Shown here: piece by piece, positions 27,001-34,463 of the stretch
How positions within the stretch are numbered: position 1 is the stretch's first letter
Layout: each line of letters starts with the position of its first letter
NCBI GenBank assembly: GCA_964486335.1
Contig: CAZAMB010000007.1
Location: forward strand, 124,001 to 188,000
Origin: CAZAMB01 sp964486335
GTDB lineage: Bacteria; Planctomycetota; Phycisphaerae; UBA1845
Reading direction: 5' to 3'
Length of the DNA: 64,000 nucleotides
The notes under the pieces: generated by a model
Told to the model about the DNA's origin: nothing
What the model saw: the letters and a program-made list of their open reading frames with translations, nothing else
Databases searched by the model: none
Made by a program: the position numbers and the translations under genes

Positions 27001-28241
27001 AACTCAATTGCGTTTCGTGTCATCAAATTGAAGACAATGTGGCGACCATTCAACAGTACTACCGCCGGCAAGCAGGCAGCGGCTTGGTGTTCGACGTGAC
27101 CAACGCGCCGCCACTTCTTTGGGGCGAGGGGGCCAAGGTTCAGCATCACTGGTTCCACGGTTTCTTGCAAAACGTCATTCCGCTTCGGCCTTGGTTGCAG
27201 GTGCGCATGCCCAGTTTTCATTTGACCAACGAACAGGCCACGACGCTCGTGGAATATTTCGCGGCGCTCAGTCAGAAGGATTCCCGATTCGTCGGAAAGT
27301 CGCTCGCTCCGATCCATGAGTACAAGGCGAAAGCGGTCAATTCTGCCGGATCCAGCAATGGGGCGTCGTCCGATGCCGGCTCAGATTGGTTTAACGTGGA
27401 TTCGCTGCGCCGACCGACCGAAGATCTGCGCGATTGGGGAGTTCGTCGCCAGTTGATTCGCGAAGCCGACCTCGACCCGCTTCGAAACGAGGGGGACCGG
27501 CTGCGCGATGCTCACGCCAACCTGTTGCAACGGGTCGGTTTCCTGAAGGAGCTGTATGACGTCAACTATCCCTTCGCGGAACCTTCCGCGACCCTTCATA
27601 CCGAAGATCATTATCGACGAGGCGAGAGTTTTCTCGTGGACATGGGCTGCCTGAAGTGCCATGTGCTAGGGGACATGCTGCCCGGCCCCGCCAAGAATAC
27701 CTCGGATTTTGTCCAGGTTTACCGACTCGATGCGGTCCTCGGCGAAGGTGATCACGCCGTCGCCGTATTGAACGGAAAACCCTTCCCCATCGGAGCGGAT
27801 ATCGACGGGCACAAGCTGATCAGTGCGACCAACGTGTATTACGATTCCGGAGATGTCGAGACAAAAGCGATCGTCGAAGGACCCGATGTGGAAGGAAAAC
27901 CCGAGCGGGTGATGCTGGTGGCCGCCAGCGCTCCCAATCTCGGACTGGCGAGTCGCCGCCTGCAAAGAAACTGGCTGTATCAGTGGATGTTGAGCCCCCA
28001 ATGGATTCAGCCGGGAACCAAAATGCCGATGAACTTTCCACTCAACGAGCAAGGGCGTCCGACCAGTCCGTTTGAAGGGGACGCAAAATACCCGGGAACA
28101 GGGCCGGACCACATCAATCTGCTGATCGATTTTCTATACGACGCGGGAATCAGGAACTCTCGGGTTCCTTTGCCGAAGCTGGCGGCTCCCGCCGAATCCG
28201 AGGATTTCGAGGAGGGCGGAGGCGAGTTTCTCGAGGATTGA
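24039..28241 (+). CDS. Membrane-anchored octaheme cytochrome c with coiled coil
   Basis: A 1400-residue c-type cytochrome. One membrane helix near the N-terminus (about residues 17-36) is followed by a long charged coiled coil (about 60-205) and then by a periplasmic part with eight CXXCH sites at 270, 393, 459, 493, 608, 831, 991 and 1204. Candidate distal methionines appear in repeated class I cytochrome endings: STRMPHFFL, DTKMPSMRL, KLKMPNFYF, QVRMPSFHL and GTKMPMNFP. So at least five domains look like ordinary cytochrome c folds joined in tandem. It lies directly between cytochrome b and oxidase genes and could carry electrons from the Rieske centre toward CuA. A c-type protein of this size and with this coiled coil is unusual for a bc complex. 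Confidence 0.92.
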   Translation: MPVPEERLYRPDRLNRWFAVSSILMTASIIWMIVVDYDRPWRAFQDQFFVAKAAMAHLDYLDAVRQERRNEIAEAEHQLASAKELVDVQARQRAELVAALNEADLEFKKANAPWSMASQVLEVTKDDYERALGEFGAGHPKTESEHERFLGEEQRVEELRKVKEKWEDEKKRIEEELRQFEKPVREAQKRLDDLNQVAEAALQKDMQFRGVLAESGLLAGLPVVKLIINAPLLDFTAPKNTPGRHQVNQLVLPDVRQRLNYLETYTTDRCTTCHIAIDDPEFSKDRLAQKLERSLAGISEATQRSGGSAVDPPTPPVLENGKTLTAGRVTDHWKELSKKQQDEYFDALLGLVNGYLKASGRKTLELGQPVLAHPHLDLYLAPDSAHPQAKMGCTVCHEGNPQETDFVQAAHSPRTHKLEKIWEDKYYISLLGIPNVTFKTVAHYWDRPMRLPEHTEAGCAKCHAEVTDIGRYHGERHGSRINLGQQLFREVGCINCHNVDSLADSRRVGPDLLNIRAKLTPSFVQQWVYTPQGFRPSTRMPHFFLQENNRAESANRFDSDPELRTKTEVAAITKYLFAVSGDWKPKDKPDDVEGNAERGRALFKSVGCLACHSNLAEFGEDWITKDLVHREGLNEETARFRYKGMTQAERVRYAEAHFVEHQETYLSPERAEFDPEESYHKPIFSRFAPELSGIGSKVSFDWLYSWLLDPTAFSPDTKMPSMRLSSAEAADLATYLLTLRNDEFAQGEFPMDADAWKMADRLILQLLSAQRSEKSSLAIMADEGGELTRLIAFGLKSEMDEAEATSLLAPMTIEDRKLMFLGSKMIGHYGCYACHLIPGFRETTPPGTDLSTWAERPVTQLDFAFYDDAFHKMREEKADVFGPIYPPDAKQLRLMSPLTDDATEEVTHTHAGFAVHKMLNPRIWDREKIKKPYDKLKMPNFYFTEHEAEALTTFLLSRVSPRVQGSLVVDYETELNGPVAKGRTLTRELNCVSCHQIEDNVATIQQYYRRQAGSGLVFDVTNAPPLLWGEGAKVQHHWFHGFLQNVIPLRPWLQVRMPSFHLTNEQATTLVEYFAALSQKDSRFVGKSLAPIHEYKAKAVNSAGSSNGASSDAGSDWFNVDSLRRPTEDLRDWGVRRQLIREADLDPLRNEGDRLRDAHANLLQRVGFLKELYDVNYPFAEPSATLHTEDHYRRGESFLVDMGCLKCHVLGDMLPGPAKNTSDFVQVYRLDAVLGEGDHAVAVLNGKPFPIGADIDGHKLISATNVYYDSGDVETKAIVEGPDVEGKPERVMLVAASAPNLGLASRRLQRNWLYQWMLSPQWIQPGTKMPMNFPLNEQGRPTSPFEGDAKYPGTGPDHINLLIDFLYDAGIRNSRVPLPKLAAPAESEDFEEGGGEFLED

Positions 28242-28368
28242 GCCGAGAAACTCATAAAGGACTCAAGAAACAGCCAAAGTACGGTCAACCGCCGGTTGCG
28301 GTGATGCGTAGAATGTTATACAAGATGCGGCGTAGGCCGAATTCGGTGAACGATTTAGGAGCAGAATC

Positions 28369-29097
28369 ATGAGGCGCAAACTGGGTTCCGGAATGTTGGT
28401 ACTGGGTTTGATGGCGGCGTTCGGCGGCGCGACGGTGCAGGCCGGGGACGATGGCGTCATCAAAGGCAAGATCATCTTCAAGGGAAACAAAGACAACTAC
28501 AAGCGGTCCGTTCTGGACACGAGCAAAGACCCGAATTGCAAGAAGAAGGCCGAGAAGATCGGCAGCGAAGAAGTCGTGCTCAACACCAAGACCGATCCGA
28601 TCACCATCCGCAACGTGCTGGTCCACGTTAAGGAAGGCCTGGCGGATCAGAAGTTTCCCGTGCCTTCTACGCCGGCCGTCTTGGATCAGGTCGGCTGCCA
28701 GTACTCTCCGCACGTCCTTGGCGTGATGGAAGGGCAAAGCGTGGAGATTCGTAACAGCGACCCGACCAACCACAACATCCATTTTCTTCCGAAGAAGAAC
28801 CAGGAGTTTAACAAGTCGCAGCCGAAGGAAGGCATGAAGGACGAAGTCAAGCTCGTCAAGGAAGATCCCTTCCACATCAAGTGCGACGTGCATCCCTGGA
28901 TGGGTGCCTACATCGCAGTTTTCACGCATCCGTTCTTCACCGTGACCGGCGAGGACGGTACGTTCGAACTGAAGGGACTGCCGGCCGGAAAGTACGTGGT
29001 CGAGGCGTGGCATGAAAAATTCGGGACCATGACGGCCGATGTGGAAGTGGCGTCTGGCGCGGCGGTCGACAAGGACTTTACGTTCGAGCCCAAGTAA
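28369..29097 (+). CDS. Secreted cupredoxin-like copper protein
   Basis: A 242-residue exported protein with a signal peptide (about residues 1-25, ending VQAG). A blue-copper fold covers about 30-195: H135 in DPTNHNIHF, then C172, H175 and M178 in KCDVHPWMGA give the full type 1 copper set of His, Cys, His and Met. The C-terminal 55 residues (GEDGTFELKGLPAGKYVVEA) form a carboxypeptidase-regulatory-like beta sandwich. It lies between the octaheme gene and coxB, so it may deliver electrons to CuA or copper to its assembly. TTAGGAGC stands 8 bp before ATG 28369. The redox role is inferred from position and ligands. Confidence 0.85.
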   Translation: MRRKLGSGMLVLGLMAAFGGATVQAGDDGVIKGKIIFKGNKDNYKRSVLDTSKDPNCKKKAEKIGSEEVVLNTKTDPITIRNVLVHVKEGLADQKFPVPSTPAVLDQVGCQYSPHVLGVMEGQSVEIRNSDPTNHNIHFLPKKNQEFNKSQPKEGMKDEVKLVKEDPFHIKCDVHPWMGAYIAVFTHPFFTVTGEDGTFELKGLPAGKYVVEAWHEKFGTMTADVEVASGAAVDKDFTFEPK

Positions 29098-29167
29098 TCA
29101 AGCGGTTGCAGGACCTTGCGTGAGTGGAAGAGTCCCGCAGATCTTGCGGGCTGCAGGGAGATTGTCG

Positions 29168-30043
29168 TTGAAAAGCGTTCGATGGGCCGGAGTGCTCCTG
29201 GCTGTTTTCGTGGTCGGGGGAATGGCGCAAACCGCGTTTGCGCAGGCTGCGACTCCAAAAGATACCACGAAGATCACGGGTGAATACGGACCCCATTTAC
29301 CCCCCGACGTATCCGTGGACGGGCATCGCATTGATCAGATGATCGATGTGCTGCATTGGTTCATGGGTGTTCTGTTTGTGGGCTGGGGCGTCTTTTTCAC
29401 ATTTTGCCTTGTTCGGTTCCGTCAGCGTCCGGGCCACAAGGCCAATTCGGTACCCGTCAAGGCCAAGGCGTCGAAATACGCGGAAATCGGCGTGGCGGCG
29501 TTCGAAGCCTTCTTGCTGATCGGCCTTTCCGTTCCCGTGTGGGCGGCGGCTCGCGCTCAGCCTCCCAAAGCTGAGGACAATCCGCTTCGCGTTCGGGTGG
29601 TGGCGGAACAGTTCGCGTGGAACTTTCACTATCCCGGAGCCGACGGCGTCTTCGGGCGCACGAATCCGACGATGGTGAACACGGCGACGAATATCCTCGG
29701 CCTGGACAAGACCGATCCTGCTGCGGCGGATGATATTTCGTCGGGCGTTCTGGTCCTTCCGGTAGGTCGTCCAATCATCTGCGACATCACCTCCAAGGAT
29801 GTGATTCATAGTTTTTTCATTCCGGTCATGCGGGTCAAACAGGACGCCATTCCGGGGATGCGCGTCCCGGTTTGGTTCACCGCCAAGGAAGACGCCGCGG
29901 GAGGTGTCTATGAGGTTGCTTGCGCCCAGCTTTGTGGAAATAACCACTACTCAATGCGCGCGCTGATGAAGCTCATGACCCCGGCTGATTTTGAAGCCTG
30001 GGCCGTTGAGAGCAGCAAGCCGCCCGCGGAGTTTGAGGACTAA
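29168..30043 (+). CDS. coxB: Cytochrome c oxidase subunit II
   Basis: A 291-residue subunit carrying the CuA centre that accepts electrons from outside. It has a signal peptide (to about FAQA), two membrane helices and a cupredoxin domain. CuA ligands are seen in DVIHSFFIP (His) and ACAQLCGNNHYSM (Cys, Cys, His, Met); Gln replaces the usual Glu between the cysteines, where only the main-chain carbonyl binds. There is no fused cytochrome c domain. TTG 29168 follows AGGGAG by seven bases; the frame extends left over the end of the cupredoxin gene but that part is out-of-phase coding sequence. Confidence 0.95.
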   Translation: MKSVRWAGVLLAVFVVGGMAQTAFAQAATPKDTTKITGEYGPHLPPDVSVDGHRIDQMIDVLHWFMGVLFVGWGVFFTFCLVRFRQRPGHKANSVPVKAKASKYAEIGVAAFEAFLLIGLSVPVWAAARAQPPKAEDNPLRVRVVAEQFAWNFHYPGADGVFGRTNPTMVNTATNILGLDKTDPAAADDISSGVLVLPVGRPIICDITSKDVIHSFFIPVMRVKQDAIPGMRVPVWFTAKEDAAGGVYEVACAQLCGNNHYSMRALMKLMTPADFEAWAVESSKPPAEFED

Positions 30044-30089
30044 TTCGGCACGAGTGGAAGATTCGGGTCGTTAAGAGGAACGGATATTG

Positions 30090-31853
30090 ATGAGCGGTCA
30101 TCAGCACGCACACGGTCATTCCCATCATGGACATGATCATCACGATCACCATGAACTGGGCTTCTGGCGAAAATACGTGTTTTCCGTCGATCACAAGGTG
30201 ATCGGCATTCAATACACGGTCACATCGCTCTGTTTCCTGTTCTTCGGTTTTTGCCTGATGATGATGATGCGCTGGCAGCTCGCCTATCCGGGCAAGGCCA
30301 TGCCGATCATCGGCAAGTTGTTCCCCGTCGGCATGCCCGACGGCGTGATGTTGCCTGAGTTTTACAACGCCCTCGGCGCGATGCACGGAACGATCATGGT
30401 GTTCCTCGGCGTCGTACCGCTCATCGTCGGTGGTTTCGGCAACTACGTCATGCCCCTTCAGATCGGCGCGCCCGACATGGCCTTTCCCAAGCTCAACATG
30501 ATGAGCTACTGGGTCTATTTCGTCGGCGCCATTGTGATGATGGCCGGCTTTTTCGTTGAGGGCGGTGCGGCCAATTCGGGCTGGACATCGTATGCTCCGC
30601 TCTCGGTGATCGCGACGAAGGGGCAGACAGTCTGGCTGCTGGGCATGGTCTTCCTGATCACGTCGTCTCTGTTGGGGTCGGTCAATTTCATCGTGACGAT
30701 TATCCAGCTTCGAGTGAAGGGGCTGGGGATGTTCCGGTTGCCCGTGTTTGTCTGGGCGCAGTTCATCACGGCATTCCTGCTGTTGCTCGCGTTTCCTCCT
30801 CTGGAGGCGGCGGCCGTCCTTCAGTTGATGGACCGTTTGGTTGGGACGAGTTTCTTCATGCCCGAGGGGCTGGTGGTCAGCGGTCAACTTCAGGGTTACA
30901 CCGGCGGAGGCAGTCCGCTGCTCTGGCAGCATCTTTTCTGGTTCCTGGCCCATCCCGAAGTGTACGTGTTGATTCTTCCGGGATTGGGCATGATCGCGGA
31001 GATTATCGCCAACAACACGCGGAAGCCGCTTTGGGGATACCGTGCGATCGTTTACTCGATCATCTTCCTCGGCTTCATGTCGTTCATCGTCTGGGCCCAC
31101 CACATGTTCATCACCGGCATGGGAACGAAGATCAGTACGTTCTTCGCGACGACCACGATGATTATTTCGATTCCGTCAGTCGTCATACTCACCGCCCTGA
31201 TCATCAGTTTGTACAACGGGTCCATTCGGTTCACGCTTCCGATGCTGTTCTCGCTGGCGTTCCTTCCGATGTTCGCCATCGGCGGGTTGACCGGTTTGCC
31301 GCTGGGGCTGCCGGCCTCGGATATTCAGCTTCACGACACCTACTACGTCATCGGACACTTTCATTATGTCGTCGCGCCGGGCACGATCTTCGCGGTGTTC
31401 GCGGGCATCTACCATTGGTATCCGAAGGTGACCGGACGCAGTATGAACACCGCCCTGGGCTGGATACACTTCCTGCTCTCTTTCGTGTTCATGAACGTGG
31501 TCTTCATGCCCATGTTTTTCCAGGGACTCGCGGGCGTTTCGCGTCGTCTTTACGACCAGACGATTTACTCCTACGGCGACGCCGTGCAGGGGCTGACGCG
31601 AATGTCGTCGTGGGGCGCTTGGATGCTCGGGCTGAGTCAGTTGCCCTTCATTCTCAACTTCCTCATGAGTTGGCGCACAGGCCGCAAGGTCTCCGACAAT
31701 CCATGGGATGCGACGACGCTCGAATGGGCGGCCCCGTCCCCGCCGCCGCACGGCAATTTCAAGACCGTTCCCGTCGTCTATCGTGATCCCTACGAGTACA
31801 GCCCGCGCGGCGTCGCCCGGGACTTTCTACCACAGCATGTAGCGGAGGCATAA
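30090..31853 (+). CDS. coxA: Cytochrome c oxidase subunit I with His-rich N-terminus
   Basis: A 587-residue catalytic subunit that reduces oxygen at the heme a3-CuB site. Ligands are present: heme a His in LGAMHGTIMVF and in GHFHYVV; CuB His in FLAHPEVYVLILPG, with the cross-linked tyrosine, and the His pair in VWAHHMFITG. The glutamate in HPEVY places it with the A1 proton-channel type. The first 22 residues contain eleven histidines (HAHGHSHHGHDHHDHH), not part of the usual protein. ATG 30090 is used, with TTG 30087 also possible; GAGGA lies upstream. The stop is four bases before the coxC start. Confidence 0.97.
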   Translation: MSGHQHAHGHSHHGHDHHDHHELGFWRKYVFSVDHKVIGIQYTVTSLCFLFFGFCLMMMMRWQLAYPGKAMPIIGKLFPVGMPDGVMLPEFYNALGAMHGTIMVFLGVVPLIVGGFGNYVMPLQIGAPDMAFPKLNMMSYWVYFVGAIVMMAGFFVEGGAANSGWTSYAPLSVIATKGQTVWLLGMVFLITSSLLGSVNFIVTIIQLRVKGLGMFRLPVFVWAQFITAFLLLLAFPPLEAAAVLQLMDRLVGTSFFMPEGLVVSGQLQGYTGGGSPLLWQHLFWFLAHPEVYVLILPGLGMIAEIIANNTRKPLWGYRAIVYSIIFLGFMSFIVWAHHMFITGMGTKISTFFATTTMIISIPSVVILTALIISLYNGSIRFTLPMLFSLAFLPMFAIGGLTGLPLGLPASDIQLHDTYYVIGHFHYVVAPGTIFAVFAGIYHWYPKVTGRSMNTALGWIHFLLSFVFMNVVFMPMFFQGLAGVSRRLYDQTIYSYGDAVQGLTRMSSWGAWMLGLSQLPFILNFLMSWRTGRKVSDNPWDATTLEWAAPSPPPHGNFKTVPVVYRDPYEYSPRGVARDFLPQHVAEA

Positions 31854-31857
31854 GCCA

Positions 31858-32484
31858 GTGTCGGCAGGCGCTCTATTACCCTATACCGTCGAGCCGCACC
31901 CGGTCACGGGCGTGTACAGCGGCAAGCTGGGAACATGGCTCTTCCTGGCATCCGAAGTGATGCTCTTCGGCGGATTGTTTTCGGCCTATGTGCTGCTTAA
32001 GGTCGGTGCACCCGCCGAGGGACCGGCCGCCTGGCCCGCCCACGGGGCGACCGAGCTGAGCTGGAAGATCGGTGCGTTCAACACGCTTGTGCTGATTGTC
32101 TCCAGCGTGACGATGGTCATGGCATGGGCGGCGCTGAAGGGTGGCGATCTTGGCAAGGGGCGAATGTACCTCGCCGTTACGATCGCTTTGGCGCTGCTCT
32201 TCATCGTGATCAAGTTGTTGTTGGAGTATATTCCGAAATACCAGCACGGCCTGACGCCCGACCACAACAACTTTTACGCGTTGTATTTCACGATGACGGG
32301 GCTGCACGCCCTGCACATCATCGGCGGCGTGGTGGTGATCGGATATTTTCTGCTGTTTGGTCACAAGCTTTGGTTTACCAATCCGGAATACTATACCAAT
32401 CGCATCGAATGTACGGGCTTGTACTGGCACTTTGTGGACCTCGTGTGGATCTTCCTGTTTCCGGTCATGTACCTCATGAATTAG
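31858..32484 (+). CDS. coxC: Cytochrome c oxidase subunit III
   Basis: A 208-residue subunit with five membrane helices, the shorter bacterial form lacking the first two helices. LGTWLFLASEVMLFGGLFSAY, TGLHALHIIGG and YWHFVDLVWIFLFPVMYL are the conserved stretches, including the Glu and His of the lipid and proton-path region. It starts at GTG 31858, preceded by GGAGG, and overlaps nothing: four bases separate it from coxA. It stabilises subunit I during turnover. Confidence 0.95.
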   Translation: MSAGALLPYTVEPHPVTGVYSGKLGTWLFLASEVMLFGGLFSAYVLLKVGAPAEGPAAWPAHGATELSWKIGAFNTLVLIVSSVTMVMAWAALKGGDLGKGRMYLAVTIALALLFIVIKLLLEYIPKYQHGLTPDHNNFYALYFTMTGLHALHIIGGVVVIGYFLLFGHKLWFTNPEYYTNRIECTGLYWHFVDLVWIFLFPVMYLMN

Positions 32485-32494
32485 GAGTCTGTCG

Positions 32495-32869
32495 ATGGGT
32501 GGCGCGCATGCGGACATCAGCAAGCATATCAAGGCCTACATCGGCGTATTCATCGCGCTCGCCGTCGCAACCGTCATCACCGTGTGGGCGTCGCGGGTTG
32601 ATTTCGGCGGCCACATGAACTTGGTCGTGGCCCTGCTGATCGCCACCGTCAAGGCGTCCCTTGTGGCGGCGATTTTCATGCACCTCAAATGGGAAAAATC
32701 CGTCAGCATCTGGTGGACGCTGGGCATTTGCGGTGTGTTTTTCGTTGTCTTGATGGCGTTGCCCACGCTGACGGCGCGGGATCTTCCCGCGCTTTCGCAT
32801 CATGGAACGTGGGACGTGATTCCCCGACCGGAGGCGTCGAAAGAAAACCACAAGAGTGGGGGGCATTAG
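32495..32869 (+). CDS. Cytochrome c oxidase subunit IV-like protein
   Basis: A 124-residue protein with three membrane helices: ISKHIKAYIGVFIALAVATV, VVALLIATVKASLVAAIFMH and a third from WTLGICGVFFVV. The lysine-containing VKASLVAAIFMHLKW stretch is the signature of prokaryotic COX4/CyoD-like subunits. It begins 10 bp after coxC with TAGGAG ahead of the ATG. The charged tail (about residues 100-124) is His-rich at its very end. It probably helps assembly of the oxidase. Confidence 0.9.
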   Translation: MGGAHADISKHIKAYIGVFIALAVATVITVWASRVDFGGHMNLVVALLIATVKASLVAAIFMHLKWEKSVSIWWTLGICGVFFVVLMALPTLTARDLPALSHHGTWDVIPRPEASKENHKSGGH

Positions 32870-32887
32870 AGCGGCTAACGCTCAGGC

Positions 32888-32919
32888 GTAGCGAGTCGCG
32901 GGCCTCAGCCCGCGCGGAC
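32888..32919 (+). repeat. REP-like palindrome, copy B
   Basis: The core reads CGCGGGC-CTCA-GCCCGCG inside GTAGCGAG...GCGGAC. Compared with the commonest stem CGCGAACT/AGTTCGCG, both arms have changed together, so pairing is kept. It sits within the oxidase operon, between the subunit IV gene and a small membrane protein gene. The left flank (GAGCGGCTAACG) matches copy C. Confidence 0.8.
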
Positions 32920-33043
32920 GCACACTGGATTCACGATGCCCGGTCGGGGTCGGAACGTTACACCTGACCGTTCGGTGCTCAAGACCGTAAAGCGTTTTGG
33001 CGGAGCAAACCAGGGCTGGTTTGCCCGGGCGACGGAACAGCGA

Positions 33044-33250
33044 ATGTCACTGAAAGCGTTTCACATTGTTTTTGTCGTCGTATCAACGATGCTCGCCGCT
33101 GGCTTCGGAGTATGGGCTGTGATGGAATACCGCGGCACGGGGGACGTGGTGGCCCTTGCCTGCGGCGTCGGCTCGCTGGTCGGCGCGGTACTGCTGGTCG
33201 TATATGGCCGTTGGTTTCTGCGTAAGCTCAGCGGGGAGAGTTTTCTATGA
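33044..33250 (+). CDS. Small two-span membrane protein in the oxidase operon
   Basis: A 68-residue protein with two hydrophobic helices (AFHIVFVVVSTMLAAGFGVW and VALACGVGSLVGAVLLVVY) and a basic end. It overlaps the next gene by the sequence ATGA, so the two are translationally coupled. ATG 33044 is chosen because the frame further upstream, to 32936, is Arg-rich and reads through the flank of repeat copy B. The family is not recognised, but its place between oxidase and heme A synthase genes suggests a role in oxidase assembly. Confidence 0.75.
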   Translation: MSLKAFHIVFVVVSTMLAAGFGVWAVMEYRGTGDVVALACGVGSLVGAVLLVVYGRWFLRKLSGESFL

Positions 33251-33519
33251 TCGACCTCTCTCGGCGGTTGCGAATGTTGCTCATGGCGTTTGTCGTGTCG
33301 GGCTTTGTGTTGCTTTCGCCGACAACAGCATCCGCCTGCTATGTCTGTTTTGGCGATCCTGATAGTCCCATGACCAAAGGCGCGGTCATGGGTGTGTATG
33401 TCCTCGGCGGCGTCGTCATCATGGTGCTCGTCGGCGTCGCAGGCACTGCGATGTTCTGGATGCAACGGGGGCGACGGCTGTCTCGCGGCGAATCACCATC
33501 GTCAACGTCGTCGAATTGA
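33247..33519 (+). CDS. Small exported membrane protein with CxxC
   Basis: A 90-residue protein with an N-terminal signal or helix ending SPTTASA, then CYVCFGDPDSPMTKG, and a second hydrophobic helix (VYVLGGVVIMVLVGVAGTAM) with a Ser/Arg-rich tail. The CYVC pair just after the likely cleavage site could bind copper or take part in thiol exchange during CuA assembly; this is inference. It overlaps the upstream gene by ATGA and the downstream ctaA by TTGA. Confidence 0.75.
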   Translation: MIDLSRRLRMLLMAFVVSGFVLLSPTTASACYVCFGDPDSPMTKGAVMGVYVLGGVVIMVLVGVAGTAMFWMQRGRRLSRGESPSSTSSN

Positions 33520-34463
33520 TCATCCGCTCGTCTTTCCGCCCGGGAATCACCACGGTGTATCGTCGAAGAGCTCACTTGTTCGCGGTGCTGACCGCCGCTT
33601 TCATTTTCCCGCTGATCTTTGTCGGCGCCGGCGTGACGAGCAAGGATGCCGGCATGGCCTTCCCCGACTGGCCGACCTCCGACGCCCACCTCCTCAACCC
33701 GCCCGGATGGCTGCACGATAATGCCAAACTATGGGAACACGGTCATCGACTGGTTGGTTGGACGGTCGGACTTCTGGCGATCGCGTCGACTGTCGCATGC
33801 TGGCCAAATGGTGGAGCGGTTCGACTAGCGGCGACGACCACGCTGTTCATGATCATTGTCCAAGGCGTGCTGGGAGGACTGCGTGTCACGGAAATCTCCC
33901 GAGTCCTGGCAATGCTTCACGGCATCTGGGGCCAGGTTTGTTTCTGTGTCGCCGCGGCGACCGCCATGATGGCTTCGGCGACCTGGATAGCCATGGAGCG
34001 TGTTTCGCCGACTCGCGCAACTCGGTTTTTCCAGCGAGGGTGCGCTTTGTCGGCTGTCGGCGTTCTTGTTCAGTTGTGTCTCGGCGCGGCCTATCGACAT
34101 TTCGGCTGGCGGAGCGCATTGATCGCCCATATTCTCTGGGCCATTGTCGTGATTCTCGTGCTGAGCTGGCTGGCGATGTGGACGCTTGAGCAATACGGTC
34201 AATCTCGACCGTTCGGTTTCTTCGGCAAGGCGCTTGCCGTTCTGATTGCGGCTCAGATGTTGCTTGGCGGTCTGGCGTTTCTGGTGACCGTCATGGGCGC
34301 GAGTTGGTCGGCCACGGCGGTTTGGGCGGCGCCCACGGCGCATGTCGCTGCTGGCGCGCTTATGCTTGCCTGCCTGCTCCTGATGACGATGTGCGGCATC
34401 CGTCGGTTTCGTGCGGAATCGGATTCGACATCCCCTGAAACGGGTTCGGCGGTCGTGGCATGA
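33516..34463 (+). CDS. ctaA: Heme A synthase, COX15/CtaA family
   Basis: A 315-residue membrane enzyme with eight helices that oxidises the C8 methyl of heme O to give heme A. The conserved histidines are in WEHGHRLVGW, AMLHGIWGQ, IAHILWAI and PTAHVAAGA. The N-terminal THAGXSF-like region reads GAGVTSKDAGMAFPDWP, the family's quinol-side loop. The start is TTG 33516, overlapping the previous stop as TTGA; GTG 33555 is an alternative. It is followed by ctaB, also overlapped by ATGA. Confidence 0.92.
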   Translation: MIIRSSFRPGITTVYRRRAHLFAVLTAAFIFPLIFVGAGVTSKDAGMAFPDWPTSDAHLLNPPGWLHDNAKLWEHGHRLVGWTVGLLAIASTVACWPNGGAVRLAATTTLFMIIVQGVLGGLRVTEISRVLAMLHGIWGQVCFCVAAATAMMASATWIAMERVSPTRATRFFQRGCALSAVGVLVQLCLGAAYRHFGWRSALIAHILWAIVVILVLSWLAMWTLEQYGQSRPFGFFGKALAVLIAAQMLLGGLAFLVTVMGASWSATAVWAAPTAHVAAGALMLACLLLMTMCGIRRFRAESDSTSPETGSAVVA

